The notes beneath the pieces are model-generated. The model was not told the origin of the DNA. It ran no database searches and worked only from the letters and a program-made list of their open reading frames with translations. DNA of 64,000 bases, taken from Actinostola sp. cb2023 (Eukaryota > Cnidaria > Anthozoa > Actiniaria > Actinostolidae). Position numbers and translations under genes: made by a program. Below, piece after piece: positions 1 to 12,900 of the stretch. Numbering within the stretch: the stretch's first letter is position 1; each line of letters opens with the position of its first letter. The stretch is taken from the NCBI GenBank assembly GCA_033675265.1, contig JAUJYZ010000045.1:186001-250000 (forward strand), given 5' to 3'.

Positions 1-46
1 TACGTTTCAAAAGCAACTGAGACAAATTCTTTGCATTCCATCTATT

Positions 47-343
47 TCCAAAAAGGTTGCCAGTCGAGGATATCAGTCCACAGGTGATAGGGTATATATA
101 GGTTCTTCCAAGATCGAAATGCATTATGGTAACAGCGTGAATAGCTAAAGATAGCATTTCCGGTATGAAAAGCTGTATGATATTGTAACTATTTGAATTC
201 AAACAGGACAAGACAAATTTTGAATCGATTTTTCTCTGGTATCCACGATATTCAAGCTGTTACCATAATGCAGTTCGGTCTTGGAACGACCTATAACCTA
301 ACGCCTATGGACTGATGTCTTTGACAAGCTTTTTTGAAATAGA
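47..343. repeat. Imperfect inverted repeat, MITE-like
   Basis: The left arm (about 47-150) is repeated in reverse complement at about 248-343, for example gttaccataatgca near 250-265 against its complement near 125-138. About 95 unrelated bases separate the arms. No reading frame lies inside. The arms differ at several positions and no clear target duplication was seen, so this is an old fold-back or MITE, not assigned to a superfamily. Confidence 0.6.
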
Positions 344-344
344 T

Positions 345-778
345 GTATAGAGGTAAGATAGGGTAGGTATCAAACACATGCATATAGCAGTAGCCACATA
401 AAATACTTTGAAGACTGGATTTATACACACTTTGTATAAGCGAAGTTGCGCTTTATGTAACACAGATATTAGACTACTGAAAAAACTTGAGTATTTCTAA
501 TTCTCGAGTTCTCTATTTCTGTTTCTCTATTTTAAAGGGCGATGTGACTTAGACTGAAAAAAAATGTTAGTGTTAGCGGACTAGATTACAAATCCGAACC
601 ACTTTGTTCGATTGATGGAAGGGAATTGTTATACTCATGGGGCACTTGGCGATGAAAACACTGGTTAAACATAGTATGTAAAAATCAACATTTTAATATA
701 AACTTTATAACAATATATTGTACTAAGAATGTACTGAAGAATTACAAAATCAAATTGTGTTATTTTATTCAAACTTGT
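345..778. other. No gene seen
   Basis: AT-rich DNA without a supported coding region, splice pattern or clear repeat, lying between the inverted repeat and the 160 bp tandem array. Confidence 0.5.
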
Positions 779-1480
779 ATCAAGAACTGTAAAAGGTAAA
801 TGCTTTAATATAACGATAAATAAAACTCAACGTATTGAAATGCATTTGTGATGGCCTCTGCATTGTGACACATTAATTCTTCAATAATGTTCTGGAAGAA
901 TCAGTGTTATTGTAATCTTTTCACTGGTGTCAAACCTACATCAAGAACTGTAAAAGGTAAATATAATATAGGCACAACCTAAAAGTCAACGTATTGAAAT
1001 GCATTTGTGATGGCCTCTGCATTGTAACACATTAATTCTTCAATAATGTTCTGGAAGAATCGGTGTTATTGAAAACTTTTCACTGGTGTCAAACCTGTAT
1101 CAAGAACTGTAAAAGGTAAATATAATATAGGCACAACCTAAAAGTCAACGTATTGAAATGCATTTGTGATGGCCTCTGCATTGTGACACATTTAAAATTA
1201 TTCAATAATGTTCTGGAAGAATCAGTGTTATTGAAATCTTTTCACTGGTGTCAAACCTGTATCAAGAACTGTAAAAGGTAAATATAATATAGGCACAACC
1301 TAAAACTCAACGTTTTGAAATGCATTTGTGATGGCCTCTGCATTGTGACACATTAATTCTTCAATAATGTTCTGGAAGAGTCAGTGTTATTGAAATCTTT
1401 TCACTTGTGTCAAACCTGTATCAAGAACTGTAAAAGGTAAATATAATATAGGCACAACCTAAAAGTCAACGTTTTATAAT
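779..1480. repeat. About 160 bp tandem array derived from neighbouring coding DNA
   Basis: The phrase tcaagaactgtaaaaggtaa recurs at about 780, 941, 1100, 1262 and 1421, giving a period of 159-162 bp and more than four copies. Each unit carries a block (ttctggaagaat and its surroundings) that also occurs once in the adjacent minus-strand RPA-like reading frame at about 1575-1690. The array therefore appears to be an amplification of the 3' coding end of that gene joined to about 60 bp of non-coding DNA. Copies differ mainly by substitutions. Confidence 0.85.
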
Positions 1481-1493
1481 GAAATTCAGTTTG

Positions 1494-2528
1494 TTAGTCT
1501 AACGAAACTGATGATACAATTTTTGACTTCTGGTCAAAGGTAATGTTCAAAGGTGGGCAATTTAAGAATGCTTCAGTGATGGTGTCTTCATTATCACAGT
1601 AGGACTGCCTCATCAATTTGAACAATTCTTCAATAATGTTCTGGAAGAATGTCAACGTAATCTTTTCACCGGTGTGAAGTTCAACGAATGACTGGATGAA
1701 GCTTCTTGTTGAGCACTTCCGTTTCTTTTGAGTTAATTTACAATTACCACATTTGAGGATGTTGCTGCTGGTATGTTGCTCTGTAATCTTTTTGTTACAG
1801 TTTTGGCAGGAATAATACGAGCTGTAGTTATTGATACCAATTATTTCTGCTTTTACACGAGTATTGGTGTAAGACTCTGGTAACTCTGGTGGTTCTGGAA
1901 GTGGTTGGTCAAAAGAATTAACTTCATCAATTGTGCAGTCGTACAAGGATGTTCCAAGGGCCAAATGTCCGGTCTGGTAGTCTTTCAATACTCTCAAATT
2001 GTCAAAAGAGTATGTTTTGTCTTCTTGTACTTGAGTAATTAACTCTGACCATATGGTGAGTTTTATTGATCCTGTAGGATCAACTAAATAACATTCAGCT
2101 TTTTTTTCTGCCCTTGACGTGTCGTGACGATTTTTGAACCAGTTAGTCGGGTCACTTTTCCTGTTAGGGTAATAAGCTGGTTGATGTGGACTCCAGACAG
2201 TGATGAAATGTTGTTTGTTTTTGGGGGTGGCTGTGGATCAAAAGGTACTTCTGTATCCTTGAGTTCCAGGTTTTCATTTAAGAGTACAGTCTCTGAGTCA
2301 TCTGCCACTCTGTAATTCGATACGGATACTGGGGTGTTACACTTGCTCTTTTGCTGAAATTTTTGATGGTGCTTTTTTTGGGGAAAAGCACACTGCTCTA
2401 ACCATTTTTTCATTGGTTTGAATTGCCATATCAAAATATGTTGTCTTTGAGCTTTTCTTTATAGGTGACTCATTGTGTATGTATCCAGACAACTGGTTAC
2501 TAGTTTGAGATTGCACCTCTTGATCCAT
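1494..2528 (-). pseudogene. RPA-like single-strand DNA-binding protein (Helentron-associated), frameshifted
   Basis: Three minus-strand open segments (2528-2337, 2434-2084, 1997-1494) form one protein in shifted frames. The upstream part is Ser/Lys-rich. The middle looks like an OB-fold strand pattern (VHINQLITLTGKVTRL), continuing after a frame change into VDPTGSIKLTIWSELI. The C-terminal part has a Cys4 zinc-binding pattern (CQNC, then CGNC about 20 residues later) as in the RPA1 C-terminal domain. One frame change falls at an eight-T run (2100-2107), the other near a seven-T run (2373-2379). It lies downstream of, and on the same strand as, the Helentron Rep/helicase; RPA-like accessory genes are known from Helitrons. 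It would bind single-stranded DNA during rolling-circle transposition. The family assignment is by motif only. Confidence 0.6.
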
Positions 2529-2534
2529 GTTCAA

Positions 2535-3033
2535 CCTAGAGGACTAAATCAGGCAGCAGTGTCAAAAGGGGTACAACAAATTGTGGAGTACAGAAAGTGA
2601 AGGTGGCAAAAGTATACATTACATACTGTATTAGAACATATAACTGACACTTACCTTAGCTACAAAGAGTGAGTGATGTATGTAAGGTCTGAAAGAAAAA
2701 GTTTTAGGTTTTAGGTGTTGATGGGACAAGCATTGTTTAATGACTACAATAATTAATTATTAAATAGTGTTATTATTAAATGGCAATGTCCAAACTATAC
2801 AAACCTTTTGAAATATTATATTCTCCATCATCTTTTCTGTTTTAAATTCACCTTAGAGCATTAATCACTGTGAAGTGATTGATAACTAAGGTAACCTAAC
2901 ACTGCCATTTAATGTTATTTGCTTGTAAAACTCATGAAATATCAGTGAAACTGAGATTAGTGAAGTAACTGTTTTTCCAGATACTAACATAATATTTATG
3001 AATTTTATGTTGCTTATTCTTCAGAAAACCAAA
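2535..3033. other. Non-coding spacer in the Helentron
   Basis: No reading frame or repeat is supported between the endonuclease domain and the RPA-like gene. It includes short AT-rich runs and an ACTAAGGTAACC-type near-repeat, nothing more. Confidence 0.4.
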
Positions 3034-4002
3034 TTAGCTGTCAATGTGAAAACAATTTATTAAAGCACAAATAGCTTTGTGATCAGAGTAATAAGTTTCT
3101 AATATATGTAATTTTGTTTGTGATTGAGGTAGGTTAGTATAGATGTGATCAATACAAGTCTTATTATTAGTAGTATAACATGATACTAGTTGTCTGTAGT
3201 TATTATCTCTAATGAACAGATTGTAAAGGGGCGTTTTTTCTACTTCATTAAACCAGTTAACATTAAAATCTCCAATGAAGATATTGTATTGAGATGATAA
3301 AGTTAGGATGTCCTGCAATGCTGTATATAACTGTGTAATTGGTATTCTAGGAGAGCGATATACACCTACTATCGTTACATGAGGAAGATTCATGAATCTC
3401 ATTATAGTAATCTCAATCCCATTTATGTTATGACAGTATGGACATCCAGGATAATAATCAATACGGCTGTATACTGCTGTACCTCCAAAAGGTCTTACAT
3501 TACTAGTTGATGTACTGTCATTTCTATATAAACTGTATCCATCAATATTATATAGTGACTCATTGTCAGATTTACTAAACCTTGTTTCAGAAAAAATACT
3601 CACATCAGTGTTTAAGTAGTTTAAGTCTGTACGTATATCATCAATATGTCTATGCAAATACCTTGTATTTAGAAAGCAGAGTTTAAAAGAAACTTGATTG
3701 GCATTATAAATAGGAGTTATGCAAAGACTCAGCTTGACTACTGTTCTCAGTCTCTCCATTTCATTCTGCACATCATTACCGACAGCTATGTTGTCCTCAC
3801 AAAGATCAGTAACATATAATCCTTCGATAGTTGTTACTCTGCTAAGTCCTACATAATGAATATGAGGTATTGTTCTTCTAGTGTTAAAGTTGACAACAAT
3901 CCTAGTCTCAGTATCACCTTGAGATTTGTGAATTGTTTTGGCAGCAGCTGGTCGTAATGGTAATGGTTTTACACCTCCAAGTTGACATCTAAGAGTATTC
4001 AA
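3034..4002 (-). pseudogene. Helentron: Pif1-like helicase C-terminus fused to AP-type endonuclease
   Basis: The first about 60 residues are the end of a Pif1-like helicase: LRPAAAKTIHKSQGDTETRI, then HYVGLSRVTTIEGLYV. From about residue 105 an endonuclease/exonuclease/phosphatase domain follows, with the expected landmarks in order: LNTR, SETR, GDFNVNW, DHIYTN and YYSDHKA. A C-terminal endonuclease on the helicase separates Helentrons from classical Helitrons. The helicase part is damaged: LRCQLGGVK runs directly into PLPLRPAAAKT (about 3,960-3,975), so the Walker B region and following motifs are missing. The first ATG is internal to the original protein. The endonuclease half itself looks complete to its stop codon. 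Confidence 0.85.
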
Positions 4003-4031
4003 TCTGCTTGAATCAAGTGGTTTAAAGACTT

Positions 4032-6194
4032 TTAGTGACTGACATGCTGGTATTGCAACGCCACTGTGTATTGTATTACCTTTGATGTTGTAAGCAGCTT
4101 TACAGTAGGCGCTAACATTAAAACTTTTACTTTATGGAAATCATCACCAGCTCTGGTGTTATAATATTTCAATGCTGCCTGATATAGAGCTTTAGTAAGA
4201 TGTGATTTACCAACACCTGCCCCTCCACTCAGAAAACAATAGAATGGCTCATTAGTTGTTTTAATGAGATGGAGAATGTGGTAGAAAAACTCCTTTTGTT
4301 CTTTGTTTAATATTTGAACCATGTGCCTGTATTGTTCATCAGGTAATTCATTTAATATCAGTTGCTCAGTATTTGCAGAAGTGGATGGAATCCCAATGTC
4401 TTCTGATAAATCATGACTGTCTGTTAAATCAGGGTGCAAGTCTTGTGCACCTTCAGCTTCATCTTGAAGTTCGATATTTTGAGTATTGGGTGCTATCAAA
4501 TCATAACTATCATCATTCTCTTCCATGTTATTTAATTGTTCTTCAATCTCATTCAAGTCCTGACTACATATTGCATACTCTTTCATTTGTTCATCTATTT
4601 TAACTTTTAAAAGGAGGTAATGTTCCTCATATGAAGAACAATTACCAATAAAATCAGTCTCTTCATTCCTCCATGATGTGAACAGCATGATCAGCTCGCG
4701 ATAATGTTTTTGTGGATCTGCTTCCTTATTGAAGCCAACACTTCTAATTATTTTTGCTTTTGAAGGTCTTTTGTTCTTTTGAGGTTTACAAGTTGGATCA
4801 GTTTCATCGTCATCATGAATTTCATCATCATGAATTGATGTTTCTAGCAGGAGATTGTCTGCATCAACTTCATAAGATTGTTTGACATATGGCTTAGCAG
4901 GTGAGTCGTACCATGCAGCCCAGTCTGCTAATGTTACATGTTCAAGTTTTGTAGGACGTTTGGCATACCTTTTTAATAACCCACTAGTGTATATATCCTC
5001 ATTATCATCTTCCATTTCTTTGATATCACTAATTGATTTTAACAGTTGAACTCTATCTTCAGGAGGTGAGGTGTTAACAAATATCACTTGACGAGATGAT
5101 TTTCTCATGGCTAATTGTAGTACAATATACACAGCTTCTTGTGCATTTATTTCTACATTATTTAGGAATTTATTACCTATATCCCTTACTTGCTGCTTTA
5201 TGTTAGAATTTCCTTGTCTTGTCTCAGCACAAGCAGTTCGCAAAAGTTCACTCATACCTTTTTGTGTTTTAGATATATAAGACACAATATACATTGCACA
5301 TGCATAAACATCAAGGACAAATTGAATGTCCATATTAGCTCTCCATGCACTAAGGCAAGCAGGATTGTAATTATTGATTCTCAATTCATTTGGCTCCCTT
5401 TTTAAAAATATAGTAGGTGAATTTAAACTTGATCTTACAGCTAGTAAATAATTTTCTTCAGACACTTTTAAAGTTACAAGTAGTTGATCAAAAGTTATAT
5501 CCTCTCCTTCTTTCATATCATTTAACTGTTTTCTTATGGTTTTCCATGTTTCTTTGTGTTGATTTAATTCACTTTGTTCGATATCTTCTCTGTCTATAGG
5601 ACATAGAATTGCTGTTGCTCTCATAGGTGGCTGTGGGTAATTAAATTGGCATTCTGTCTTTGATTTCTTTCTACAGGTGCGTGAATGTCTGTGTATTTGT
5701 CTGTTGACAAGTTTGAGTAACTCAGGATTGTCAACTGGTCTCTGACAACAGATTATTTTATCAATAAATTCAATGACATCACTATTGTTATCAATACCAA
5801 ATGTAGGTGCATTATCAAGCCATATTAACATATGAATATGTGGTGAACCTCTTTGCTGATACTCAACTCTATAAAACCAATCTGCAATGTTACCCAATGG
5901 TGCAACAGTACTCAAAAGAAATTTTCTTAGAAACTGACTAATTTGATAGTCAAAATGTCTGGCACATGTGACTGGATCACTTTGAATCAATCTGCATTTT
6001 TCCTCCCAATTTAAATTTTCTAATTCATAATCAGTATATTGTTTGTTGTCAACAAGTTGCCCTAGTATTCTTAGAAGATGAATCCATTGTGTTTCAGCTG
6101 AAGAGAAACTACAAAATAATGAGAAATGGCAATAAAAATAAATATTTAGCCAAGTAGATGGTTTTCTGGAATGCATTCGGATTGGCTGAGCCAA
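4032..6194 (-). pseudogene. Helentron Rep (HUH, two-Tyr) and helicase N-terminus
   Basis: This 720-codon open stretch contains the end of the Helitron-like N domain ([11 protein letters not shown]), then the rolling-circle Rep nuclease: the HUH-type metal site is PHIHML (His119 and His121), and the paired tyrosines are Tyr302 and Tyr306 in [10 protein letters not shown]. An acidic linker (about 380-620) follows, then a Pif1-type helicase start with Walker A GGAGVGKS (657-664) and APTVK. A frame change near 4,100 moves the continuing helicase sequence ([14 protein letters not shown]) into another frame. Known role: nick the transposon end and drive rolling-circle strand transfer. The key Rep residues remain, but the protein cannot be read through into an intact helicase. 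Confidence 0.85.
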
Positions 6195-7087
6195 GTTGCC
6201 TTATCATTGCAAAAAGATCCTTCTTAGCACTTTCAAAATAAGGAGGAGAGCCTCTCAATGCTCTCAAAAATTTGAATCCTTCATCATGATGAATCAATTT
6301 CTCTATAGCACCCTGTTGTTTTAACTGTCCTGCTTTGATTGATCTGTTATTTCTATGGCATTTTCTTAGAGCTACTTGAGACTTTCCTAACAAATTTTTC
6401 ATCTGCAGTTTCTTAGTTTTAAAGAATATATTTTCCACACACATAGCTGCTCTTCTGTGTGACCGTCTCAATTCAGACTTACAGATTTCACTATAATAAA
6501 CGTACAGATGTGATTCTATCTTTATTATCAGGTCTTTTTTGACCTAGAAATATACCTGGATAAGCTAATTCTTCAGAATATTTATCTCTGAATACTCTTA
6601 GAGGAGTGCTGCCTTCACCTGGTGCAACATTGAGAATATGTTGCCGCTCAGTGTCATCTAAGAAATCTGTGGCAGTTAACATAGTATCAGTGACACCAGC
6701 AGGTATTTCTGCTTCATCTTCACTCCATTCATCTTCTTCACTGATCACTTTGTTTTCATTGCTAACATCTGATAATTCAGTGTGTGTATGCTGTGAGGGA
6801 TGTTCATTCTGATCAACAACACTATCATCAAATAATACATTAGCTGTACTTGCTGTCCAATTCTGATTAAATGTAATTCCTTCTTCTCTATACAAACTAC
6901 TGTTGTTTAAAAGCCAATGAGCTGCCTGCATAATTTTAAGTGGCCTAACATTTAAGGATAGTGCTGAACCTTTATATTGCAATCGTCTCTTCAAATTTAC
7001 TTTGATTGTTCCACTTTCATGTGGTAACCGTGGTAACATGCTTATTGTACTATTGACATCGAACAAAAGGTTATAACCGGAAGTCAA
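6109..7087 (-). pseudogene. Helentron N-terminal region (Helitron-like N domain)
   Basis: Two minus-strand segments, 7087-6491 and 6471-6109, are separated by a frame change. The upstream one begins inside a conserved Helentron region (STISMLPRLPHESGTIKV) and continues through an acidic linker to YPGIFLGQKRPDNKD. The downstream one has RRSHRRAAMC and [22 protein letters not shown], typical of the Helitron-like N domain that precedes Rep. Its last codons diverge just where the next frame ([11 protein letters not shown]) takes over. The 5' side stops abruptly near 7,069, where unrelated DNA with the RecQ-like gene begins. The missing upstream part of the same polyprotein is found at 16.7-18.6 kb. 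Confidence 0.8.
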
Positions 7088-7194
7088 ATATCACTTCAGT
7101 CTGTTGTGTTGTCGTGATCAGTGTTGAGACAGCCATCTTGAATTTTCGAACAGCTTACAGTTTTTATGTGTTTTTATCTAATCTCGCATCAAAC

Positions 7195-9129
7195 ATGAGT
7201 CAAAATATTACTAAAGACGAATTTGAGAGAGGTTTAATAATTTCTTTAGAATATTTTACTGGAATCTCCGTTCAAGAAGAACAAAAAGCGTGTTTGGAAA
7301 GTTTGGTAGTCGACAAGAAAGATGTGCTGGGAATTCTACCAACCGGCTTTGGGAAAAGCTTGATATACCAGCTTCTCCCAAGAATCTTCTCCAACTGTTG
7401 GAAAAACAAGTTCGGCATTGGAAAAACCTTTAAGGTCATTGTCGTTAGCCCGCTTGAACTTATCAGAAAGCAACACGTATTGAGGCTCAACGACAAAGGA
7501 ATCAAGGCTGCATCGCTTGAATCGTTTGAAGAACAAGATTTCGCCGACCTTGAAATTGTTTTCGGTAGTGCAGAGCACTGGCTTTCTAATAAGTGGAGAA
7601 AGGAACTTACAACGGGACGACTAAGAGATGCTGAAATACTGGTGGTAGACGAAGCACACACAGTTGAAACATGGTAAGCTACATGTAAATGCTATTATAA
7701 TTAACCCGATAACAACAACAACTTTATTGTGCTCACTTATAAATTACGAGTTGCAGGTTAGAAAAATTACTAAATATCACACCTATTTGTTTAATATCTA
7801 GACCACAATTCTTCACATATAACTTAAGTTGTGTTGTAATTTCTTTATACCTATTTATACATATGTTATAGGGGAACAGGAAAAAAGGGGAGAGCAGCAT
7901 TCCGTCAGGCATTTGGCCAGATGAGGGACCTTCGTTCGTTCTTGAACAACAAGCCATTGTTAGCACTCACTGCCACTGCTGACCTGAAAATGAGGAATGA
8001 TCTGTGCAAATGCCTTGCTATGAAAAATTTAAAAGAGGTGGTGATCAGCCCTAATAAAGACAATATCAGATTTAGTGTTGTCCAAGCAGATAAAAGTCTT
8101 TCGTGTTTTGACTGGCTTGTGTCATTGTTGGAAACTCACAAGGAAAACAGCCCATTCACAATCATATTCTGTCATACAGTAAGTGACATAGTTCTTGTAC
8201 TGGAAACCTTGCTAATGAAACTTGGCGACAGTGCTTATACAAACATTCCAGCTCCTGCACCTGAGAGATGCCTTATTGCCGTATATTATTCAGCAACACC
8301 TGCATCTATGAAGGAGAGAGTATGCAATTCTTTTGGGAAAAATCAGGGTGCTGCAAGAGTGGTTATAGCATCCACATCCTTAAGTATGGGGGTTGATTTC
8401 CCATCTGTAAGCTATGTTCTTCACTTTGGTCCTGGGCGATCCCTGACTGAACACTTGCAGCAAGCTGGAAGGGCTGGTAGGGATTCCAGGCCTGCACATA
8501 ACATTATCATGTATCAAGGAAAACACTTGAGTCAATGTGAACAGTCAGTTCGAGATGTCATCAAAAAGGATGATTGTATCAGAAATTTGCTGTTAAAAGA
8601 TTTTGTTGATGGAAGTGTTCAACCGATACTACCCCTTCACAAGTGTTGCAGTCGATGTCATGTAAAATGTAGTTGCAGTGATGGAGAGTGTCCAGAAGCA
8701 ATCCCCAACTTTGATAAAAGTCACGTGTCTCCTGTTTGTTCAAGTGGTGTTGGAAGAGTTGCAAGTGAAGAAGACAAAGACTGTCTCAGGGAAGCATTGA
8801 TTGAGGTACAGTTGTCACTTGGTACACAGTCTCAACCATCTTTCTTTGGCAACACTGCTGTTATTACACATGGATTCTCATTGAGTGTTATCAATGCTTT
8901 AGTTGATAACTGTGACTGTATTTTTAGTGTTTCTGACTTAATGGATTGTGGACTAATCTCATCTTTAAAATTAGCAATAATTGTTTTGGAGATTTTCAAT
9001 GAAATCTTTGAAGACATTGAAATCAACGAGAGCCTTTATGCTTTTCTATCAACCCCTCTAATTGATGAAGTCATTTCCATTGCTGAGCCATTACAAGGGG
9101 AAAGTGATACTGACAATGACTTCTTTTAA
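7195..9129 (+). CDS. RecQ-like SF2 DNA helicase, two exons
   Basis: Exons 7195-7673 and 7872-9129 flank a 198 bp GT-AG intron; splicing restores a tryptophan codon across the junction (VETW-GTGKKG) and gives 578 codons without a stop. Superfamily 2 motifs: I at LPTGFGKS (about 48-55), II VDEAH (151-155), III LTATAD (about 192-197), V STSLSMGVDF (about 327-336), VI QAGRAGRD (357-364). A Cys cluster (CCSRCHVKCSCSDGEC) follows, as in the RecQ zinc-binding region. No HRDC domain is seen. The expected activity is ATP-dependent 3'-5' DNA unwinding in the nucleus. The start is the ATG of MSQNITKDEF; the open frame upstream has no in-frame ATG. It lies about 125 bp from the Helentron break and points towards the DUF6589 gene. 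Confidence 0.85.
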
Positions 9130-9711
9130 AGATCTTATAAGTAAAGATTGTGGAACACATATAATCAGTGATAAAATACATGTATGGTGTGTTGAAACAT
9201 ATTTTATCACTGATTTTTGTCATTCAAACTAATCGAGATTTAATTAAGTTATATTGTTTTGTTATTGTTTTTCTTCACAAGATAGTACACATTTTCAAAA
9301 ACATTGTCTTATTACAAAATACAGTAAAATGGAATGAATTAGAGAAACAATGAACCAGTTCCGCGTGATTGAATTTCTTTTGTTTCACCATTATATTATT
9401 ACTTCCTTTTTACTATTTTGTAAAAGAACGTTTTTGAAAACAGGTGTAAATATAATTTGAATGAAACTTGAAAGTACAATGTAGTTACTGTGTTTATATT
9501 TTTTTAAAGAGAACAAACAAAATAAATTTATTGGGAGGATTACTGTAGCATCAACAACCAGAAAGCTTTTATTGCAAAATACACTGTAGTTTATTCATTT
9601 TCATGATACGGACTGTGCTACACACATGTACAGTTTATTTTTTAAATATACTGTATGTGGTTCTTTTCAATTCAGCTACATTGTACAAGTAACTACAGAT
9701 TGATACGTCTA
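9130..9711. other. Intergenic region between convergent genes
   Basis: AT-rich sequence holding the 3' flank of the RecQ-like gene. It contains several AATAAA-like signals (for example around 9,520) but no supported gene. Confidence 0.5.
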
Positions 9712-9973
9712 TCATTGATTGTTTGGAGTTTCATAAACTCCTTTCCATTGCTTAAGATACCTGTGTGTCCAGCTGAAAAAGTTTCTGTAATCTATATCTA
9801 AAATATTAGATTTAAAATTTCGAAAACAAGGATAGCCTCTGTTTGGGACATAATTGAAGACATTCCCTTCTAGTAAATCAGTTACAATTGATGAAACTGT
9901 TTCTGAACAGTTTCTGTTTCCATGATAGCCACGTTTGTAGCTTTTGTTACAGTCTGTATAAATGGCATTCATA

Positions 9974-12900
9974 CATACATACATACATATAGTTTATTTA
10001 AACACGGTAAAATCATCAGTAACATAACAATATAAGTAGTGATATACAAATAAAAATTAAAAATATATGCGTACTATTCCTGCATACTGATTTACATGAT
10101 TGCCGTGTGGGAATCTGATGTTCAGAGTATTCGGTTTATTTCCCTTTTAAATTGCCCAATAGAGTCAATATTTCTGATCCGCGATGGTAAGTTATTCCAT
10201 ATTTGAGCCCCACTGTAGCTAAAACTACGTTTTCGATAATTTGTGTGTGGCTTGGGCATTGCAAGTTTTCTGTCAGAATTTCTAAGATTATATTCTGTGC
10301 TACGAGGAATGAACATTTCGTGTAGGTACGTTGGGGTTAGTTGGTGGAGGGATTTAAACATCATGAGAGCTTTTTTTGCCGGCGTTTGTCTAGTGGGACC
10401 CAGTTCAGCTTTTCAAGGAGAGACTTGGAACTGGCGTAGTAACTGGCTCTCAATATAACTCTAGCTGTGCGATTTTGGAGTTTCTGTAACTTATCGCTTA
10501 ATTTATTGCTTAATCCATCCCACACACTACTACGGTAGTCAAAATGGGGCTGGATTAATGCATTATAAATTTGTACAGCTGTGGTTGTTGAAATAAAGGG
10601 CCTCATCCTTCTGAGGGCACCTATGCCCGACGAGACCTTTTTGCACAGGTGGTTGGACCAAGAGAGTCGATCATCAATGACCACGCCTAGGTACTTGGAG
10701 TGATCGACTCTCTTGATGGATTTGCTCTCAATTTCAACGTTAATATTGTAATTATTTGCTTCAGCACTAAGTTTCTGCCGTGAGCCCATTATCATAAACT
10801 CGGTTTTTGCAATATTTAGGCTTAGCCTATTTGCTTTCAACCAGCAATTAAGGTTTATGAGCTCAGAGTTGATAACTGGCTCAAGCTCATGCAGGTTTCT
10901 ACCAGAGACACTAATGTTGGTATCATCAGCGAACATCTTAGCAGAGGCAGTTTGGCAGGTCATTTATGTATGTTAAGAAGAGTAAGGGTCCAAGTATACT
11001 CCCTTGAGGGACCCCACAATTAATGGTGGCTGCTTCAGATAGGCAGCCGTTAACATTACATTTTTGATTTCGATTACTCAAATAGGAGCTGAACCATTTC
11101 AGATCAACCCCATAGTTGGCAAGTTTTTGCAGCACTATTTGATGGTCTATCGTGTCGAAGGCCTTTCTGAGATCAATAAAGATAACTCCATTTATAAGGC
11201 CATTGTCAATGTTAACTGACCAGTTGTTGGTAGCATCAAGAAGTGCTGTGAGGGTACTATGGAGTGATCGAAAACCTGATTGGCACTTAGTTAATAATTT
11301 GTTTTCGTTAAGGTAGTCGTATAACTGTTGATAAACAATTTTTTCTAAAACCTTTGAGACAATGGGAATAACCGATATTGGGCGGTAATTGTTTAGATCG
11401 AACTTTACGCCTTTTTTAAAAATTGGAGTTACTCTAGCCAATTTCCATTCTTTTGGAAAAATACCGGTATGGATTGATTTCTTAAAGATACCAGTTAGTG
11501 TAGGCCCTACAATATCGGCAGCCATTTTTAATAATTGACATGGAATTTTGTCTAAGCCCGTCGCTTTTTTCTCGTCAATCTGGCTCAGTAGTTTATAAAC
11601 TGTGCTCTCATTGGGAGCTTTTAAAGTGAATATCGTGTCAGTGGACTTAAGATAGCATTCCGGGTCGATATTTGTTGGAGGTATTTCACTTGCTAGATTA
11701 GGGCCAATATTTGTGAAGTAATGATTAAAGGCCTCCGCCATTTCACTGGGGGATTCGATAACTTCATCATCTATTTTAATTTGTTGGATATTTCGTTTTC
11801 CACATTTGCGTGAGCTTAATTCATTTATAAGCGCCCAGGTTTTGCGAGGGTTCGCTTTATTATTATCTAAGTTAATTGTAAAGTACTCTTTTTTTGCAAG
11901 TCTAATTGCGTTATTTGTCTCATTTCTCGCTTGTTTGTAATGTTGCCAAGACTCTGTATCATTCATAGTATTTGCTCTTTTCTTTAAATAATCTCGCCTG
12001 TGTATCTTGCCCAACAACTCATTTGAAATCCATGGGGAATTCTTTTTACTCACTCGTTTTCTCTTGAGTGGTGCGTGTTTATCAATGGTTTCCATTAATA
12101 TATCTTTCCAAACAACCCACATACAGTCGGGGTCTATTTGGTCATTTACTCGTTCCCATGGTTGTTGAGCAAGGTCATGCAAAAAATTTGTTTTATTAAA
12201 GTTTTTAAATTGGCGAGTTTCGATGACCCGGGCGCCCGAACGCTCGTAGTGCATTTTACGAGTCATGTATACTAGCGAATGATCGTTGATCCCAAGGTGC
12301 AAAACACCCGAATTCACGATTTTTTCAGGTGTATTTGTTAGGCAGAGATCAATCAAGGTTCGTGAAGTGGGGGTTACCCTTGTTGGATCTGAAATCATCT
12401 GGCTAAGTCCGTAAATGTCCAACAAACTTGATAATGTTAATTTATTGTGGCTAATACTTGTTGGAAGTAAGTCAACATTCAGGTCCCCGAGTAAGTAAAG
12501 CTCCTTGGCTTTAGCGTCAATTTTGTCGATTAGTTTCTCAAATGCGTGAAAAGTATTCGCAGGAGAACTCGGAGGTCTATACCATGTGCTTACTAGAAAC
12601 GACTTAGAACGTGGCTTGGTAATTTCTACAGTAAGGCATTCAAGCTGCTCATCATATAAATCACTTCGGATTAGGTAGTTTAGATTATTTCGTAAATATA
12701 TACAGACGCCGCCACCTGATCGACCATTCATACTGCGGTCGTTTCGTGTGATTTCGAAACCCGTCAGTTGGATCTCGTTGTCATTAATGTCGGAGTCTAA
12801 TTTTGTTTCATTTATTGCGAGAATATCAATTTTAGAATTGCTCATAAAAATTCTTAGCTCATCGATGTGTCCTAATAGACTGTTAATATTTAATACTGCA

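Noticed and set aside
779..1480. Possible satellite unrelated to genes
   Set aside because: Part of the unit matches the adjacent coding region, so it is a local amplification of that region.
7114..7194. Upstream extension of the RecQ-like frame by 27 codons
   Set aside because: It begins with GTG, and no in-frame ATG precedes 7195; eukaryotic initiation at the ATG of MSQNITK is more likely.
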